A stretch of 36,226 nt of DNA, taken from assembly GCF_000964225.1 (NCBI RefSeq), contig NZ_BAMZ01000023.1, positions 1 through 36,226 on the forward strand, in the 5' to 3' direction. Each line of letters starts with the position of its first letter. The stretch's first letter is position 1. Below the pieces are notes generated by a model, which worked only from the letters and a program-made list of their open reading frames with translations, was not told where the DNA came from and did not search any database. A program made the translations under genes and the position numbers. Positions 33,794-36,226 of the stretch are shown in pieces. This DNA is from Acetobacter syzygii. Lineage in GTDB: Bacteria; Pseudomonadota; Alphaproteobacteria; Acetobacterales; Acetobacteraceae.

Positions 33794-34391
33794 TGGTGAA
33801 CGACGCTCCCATATGCAATTGAGAAGAGTTCTCAAAATTCTGTCATAAAATGGAAGACGACGTGGCGGCACGGATATCCACACCCTTCCCGATCTTTTTT
33901 TGATAACCTCACCAATTCACGAGCACACGAAGAGCACCAGCATTTTGGGCCAGTCAACACACTTTTGGAGGCTTCGTGAAAACGAAAGCGCGCCAGAAGC
34001 CCACGGCGTAACCTGCACCAGTGGACTAGAAAGCACCCGACACGAACGCCTATTTTAGCATTAAAAAGGCAACTGATTAAAGCGCGTTTCCATGCCAAAG
34101 TCGTGGGGTGGATGACGGCAACATGCGTTGGGCGAGCGTGCAAGATGCGTGGTGCGTTCCACACCCTCACGGCATGTATCGATGCACCAGCCCGTTCCCT
34201 GTCCCCCATTTACAACAGGATTTTTTTAGATGCTGAAAAGTGTCAAAATCCGCCCCCATCAGACGTCCAGACATAAGAAAGCTAAAGCATCCCGAAGGGA
34301 AGGCACCAGACGGTGTGACCTCATCAACAATATTGCGAATTGTTCTTAATACTGTTAGATATATAGAGAATTTCATGGATGACCCTATGAC
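33794..34391. other. Divergent spacer between receptor and fecI, with possible IS scraps
   Basis: About 600 bases. On the plus strand at 33976 a GTG preceded by TTGGAGGC opens VKTKARQKPTA and then stops, recalling the first residues of an IS3-type OrfA protein. A minus-strand frame of 125 codons covers 33832-34209 but has no protein-like character. The fecI promoter is at the right end. No intact transposase is present. Confidence 0.4.
34333..34361 (+). promoter_or_regulatory. fecI promoter with Fur-box-like site
   Basis: TGCGAAT-T-GTTCTTA (34334-34348) matches the 7-1-7 Fur pattern TGAGAAT-n-ATTCTCA at 11 of 14 positions. It overlaps a possible promoter, TTGCGA (34333-34338), 17 bases, TAGATA (34356-34361), about 30 bases before fecI. 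Iron-dependent repression of fecIR would be expected. Confidence 0.5.
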
Positions 34392-34895
34392 ATGCAGGAT
34401 AACATCGCCACACTGACGAACCTGATGGTGAAGGAACGCCCCTCGCTGTTTCACCTCATGTATCGGATCATCAAGAACCGTGAAGCAGCAGAAGACGCAG
34501 TTCAGGCTCTGTTCGAAAAAATCCAGCATGTCGAACCCGAGGCGGTAATCCTCAGCCCTCATGCCTATCTGTACCGGCTGGCATCCAACCTGGCGATCGA
34601 TTCCGCACGCAGCCGTTACCGCCGAGAAGACGTGCAGGACAGCATTCACGACCTGCTCTGGCTGGAGGACGACAAACCGACAGCCGAACAGCAACTGGCC
34701 GGAAAAAAGAGACTGGCTCAGGTTGAAGCCATGATCGAAACCATGCCCGAGCCTATGAAGACCATTTTCTGCCTCAACCGCTTCCATGGACTGAGCCAGA
34801 CGGAAATCGCACGCCGCTCCGGCAAATCGGTGTCGCTGATCAACCGTTACGTGCAACGAGCCCTGAACCTGCTGGCCACGGCCCGAGACGACTGA
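34392..34895 (+). CDS. fecI: FecI-like ECF sigma factor
   Basis: A 167-residue extracytoplasmic-function sigma factor. Region 2 spans about residues 12-82 (MYRIIKNREAAEDAVQALFE, YLYRLASNLAIDSARSRYRR) and region 4 about 105-160 (MKTIFCLNRFHGLSQTEIAR, SGKSVSLINRYVQRAL). It directs RNA polymerase to the receptor promoter when FecR signals. ATG 34392 lacks a ribosome site, and an ATG at 34425 is possible. fecR follows 88 bases later. Confidence 0.9.
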   Translation: MQDNIATLTNLMVKERPSLFHLMYRIIKNREAAEDAVQALFEKIQHVEPEAVILSPHAYLYRLASNLAIDSARSRYRREDVQDSIHDLLWLEDDKPTAEQQLAGKKRLAQVEAMIETMPEPMKTIFCLNRFHGLSQTEIARRSGKSVSLINRYVQRALNLLATARDD

Positions 34896-34983
34896 TTTTT
34901 TCCCAAACCATGACCTGCCAGTATAAAGCTGCGGTTTCCGACCGTCTTACAGTTAAGAGCGGCGAAACAGCCATGGATACAAC

Positions 34984-35937
34984 GTGACCCAGACACAGCC
35001 TGACATCGCGGAAACCGCACGGCACTGGATCGTGCGCATGGCATCGGGAGAAATGACTGAGGACGAACTCGCGCAGTTTCGTACATGGCGTGCGGCCTCT
35101 CCGAAACACAATACGGCTTTCGAACAGGAGCGTAGGCTCTGGCGAGCCCTCAGGATTTCCCCCGCACAGGATCATGCCGTGCGCGCTTCGTGGAAGCGCA
35201 TGAGCCGAAAGCGGACCTTGAAAGCCGGGCTATTTTCCCTGACAGCCATCGCCGCATCAGCCGCTATTTTTCTTTGTACTCCGGCCTTGAAGATATGGCT
35301 TCAGGCCGATCAGTGGACAGGCACGACTATTCGGACTGTGGCACTCGCCGATGGATCGCAGGTTGTTCTCGATAGCGATACCGCAATTGCCATCCATTTT
35401 ACGCCCAACCATCGGGATATTACATTGCTCCGGGGTAACGCCCTTTTCAAGGTACACCATGATTCCACCCGCCCCTTTCGCGTTACCGATCAGGACGGAC
35501 GAATTGAAGATGTTGGCACGGTCTTTGAATTACGGGATGCCCCTGCCCGCGTTACAGTCAGCGTCAGTCAGGGTCTTGTGGACGTTTACACGCCCCGCGA
35601 CAGTTCCGTGCCTGCCCGGCTCCGTGAAGGCGAGCGTCTGGCTTACGCAAACGGTACGGTTTTTCCGATCGAGAGAAACATCCCCCCCGATGAGATCGCA
35701 ACCTGGTCGCGCGGGGATCTGACGCTGGATAACGCCACACTTGCCGATGCCGTGCATGCCATATCCCGCTATCGGCGTGGCGCGGTCTATATCTGGGGTG
35801 AGATACCGACTGCCAGACGTATCAGTGGCGTGTTTCGCATCTACCAGCCTGACGAAGCCCTCTCGACCATTGCCGCGACAACGGGGATGACAATCCTTCA
35901 CTTACCCGGCAATATCATGGTGCTTAGGCGGGCATAA
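34984..35937 (+). CDS. fecR: FecR-like anti-sigma/sigma regulator
   Basis: A 317-residue inner-membrane regulator. The N-terminal cytoplasmic DUF4880 segment (ARHWIVRMASGEMTEDELAQFRTW) binds the sigma factor; a single helix lies at about residues 81-99; the periplasmic part has the FecR domain (TIRTVALADGSQVVLDSDTAI, LRGNALFKVHHDSTRPFRV) and a C-terminal STN-like region (DNATLADAVHAISRYRR) that contacts the receptor. The start is GTG 34984 with no strong ribosome site; ATG 34973 is out of frame and opens only a four-codon leader (Met-Asp-Thr-Thr). Confidence 0.93.
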   Translation: MTQTQPDIAETARHWIVRMASGEMTEDELAQFRTWRAASPKHNTAFEQERRLWRALRISPAQDHAVRASWKRMSRKRTLKAGLFSLTAIAASAAIFLCTPALKIWLQADQWTGTTIRTVALADGSQVVLDSDTAIAIHFTPNHRDITLLRGNALFKVHHDSTRPFRVTDQDGRIEDVGTVFELRDAPARVTVSVSQGLVDVYTPRDSSVPARLREGERLAYANGTVFPIERNIPPDEIATWSRGDLTLDNATLADAVHAISRYRRGAVYIWGEIPTARRISGVFRIYQPDEALSTIAATTGMTILHLPGNIMVLRRA

Positions 35938-36025
35938 TCCCAGCAAAGCCTTAGGAAAACCCTGACACCTGATCACAGGGTGCATCCCCATCGGGAAAGC
36001 CATTAGTACCCTGATTGCCGCATGA

Positions 36026-36112
36026 TGCATCGTAAGCGGGTATCGACTTCTCTATAGTAACCGGGACTTTGATCCGTTTGTGGTACACTTGGGGCTTGAA
36101 GCTGCCACGTAG
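36026..36112 (+). pseudogene. VapC (PIN domain) toxin C-terminal remnant
   Basis: Between stop codons at 36023 and 36110 the frame reads CIVSGYRLLYSNRDFDPFVV then HLGLEAAT. The pattern LLYSNRDFDPF..HLGL is the C-terminal end of VapC toxins (the last PIN-domain Asp cluster). The first three quarters of the gene and any vapB antitoxin are missing, so it is a broken remnant. Confidence 0.6.
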
Positions 36113-36185
36113 CGGACGAAGCGAACAGGTCGCGTCCTCTCGCCCGCACATCACGGTTGTTGCCGTGTGGCCTTATGAAGATTGT

Positions 36186-36226
36186 GAATTGCCCCGGGTT
36201 TTGTGGAGACAGAACGACCCGAGAGG
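36186..36226. mobile_element. Possible left end of an IS3-family insertion sequence (cut by window)
   Basis: TGAATTGCCCCGGGTTTTGT at 36186 and the bases after it resemble the terminal inverted repeats of several IS3-family elements (TGA..TGCCCCGGGTTT..GGAGA). The window ends 41 bases later, so no transposase can be seen. Confidence 0.4.

Noticed and set aside
33832..34209. 125-codon minus-strand frame between the receptor and fecI
   Set aside because: Cys/Arg/His-rich, no family, no ribosome site; likely random within IS-like debris.
1..36226. CRISPR array or rRNA
   Set aside because: No regularly spaced repeat of 20 bases or more and no rRNA-like stretch was seen on either strand.

Overview
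The window looks like a chromosome segment of an acetic acid bacterium (Acetobacteraceae, probably Acetobacter or a close relative). This rests on protein character and local gene order (pdxA-pdxJ-anmK; pyrF-trpF behind a LapA-like gene), the moderately GC-rich ordinary genes, and the AT-rich stretches that look imported. No rRNA marker is present, so the genus is an inference.

Positions 1-7130 hold mostly ordinary genes: a tRNA uridine hydroxylase (trhO), a small Cys-rich membrane protein, a tautomerase, a YaiI/UPF0178 protein, an AT-rich MASE1-PAS-GGDEF cyclase and a CPA1 Na+/H+ antiporter. Positions 7213-11657 are accessory. A broken tyrosine recombinase tail lies just outside a compact element of about 4 kb. 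That element is bounded by an 18-bp direct repeat (7626-7643 and 11640-11657) copied from the 3' end of tRNA-Ser(GGA). It carries a serine recombinase, an HNH endonuclease with a C-terminal helical segment, a large DUF6538-type tyrosine integrase, and a roughly 700-bp non-coding region with hairpins and repeats.

Positions 11804-24303 return to core metabolism. Leftward runs a LapA-like gene, pyrF and trpF. Rightward runs pdxA, pdxJ, a small membrane protein and anmK (vitamin B6 synthesis and cell-wall recycling). After these come a secreted hypothetical protein, a DUF3311/sodium:solute symporter pair, a lineage-restricted hypothetical protein, alkB next to a serine hydrolase, and a TonB-dependent receptor behind a strong palindrome. 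Positions 24378-30504, all leftward, hold an XRE regulator, the methionine ABC importer metQ-metN-metI, a D-lactate dehydrogenase/GlcD-type flavoprotein and a bifunctional mannose-1-phosphate guanylyltransferase/mannose-6-phosphate isomerase.

Positions 30505-36226 hold an iron-signalling cluster: a FecA-type transducing receptor on the minus strand and a divergent fecI-fecR pair on the plus strand. The expected circuit is receptor signalling domain to FecR to FecI, with a Fur-box-like site over the putative fecI promoter. The receptor gene is a composition mosaic: a GC-rich signalling domain followed by an AT-rich plug and barrel. The spacers hold scraps that look like insertion sequences, and the right edge has a VapC (PIN domain) tail and what may be an IS3-family end. 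I found no rRNA, no CRISPR array and no complete insertion sequence. The most unusual parts are the tRNA-Ser element and the mosaic Fec cluster; neither can be called a new system from sequence reading alone.
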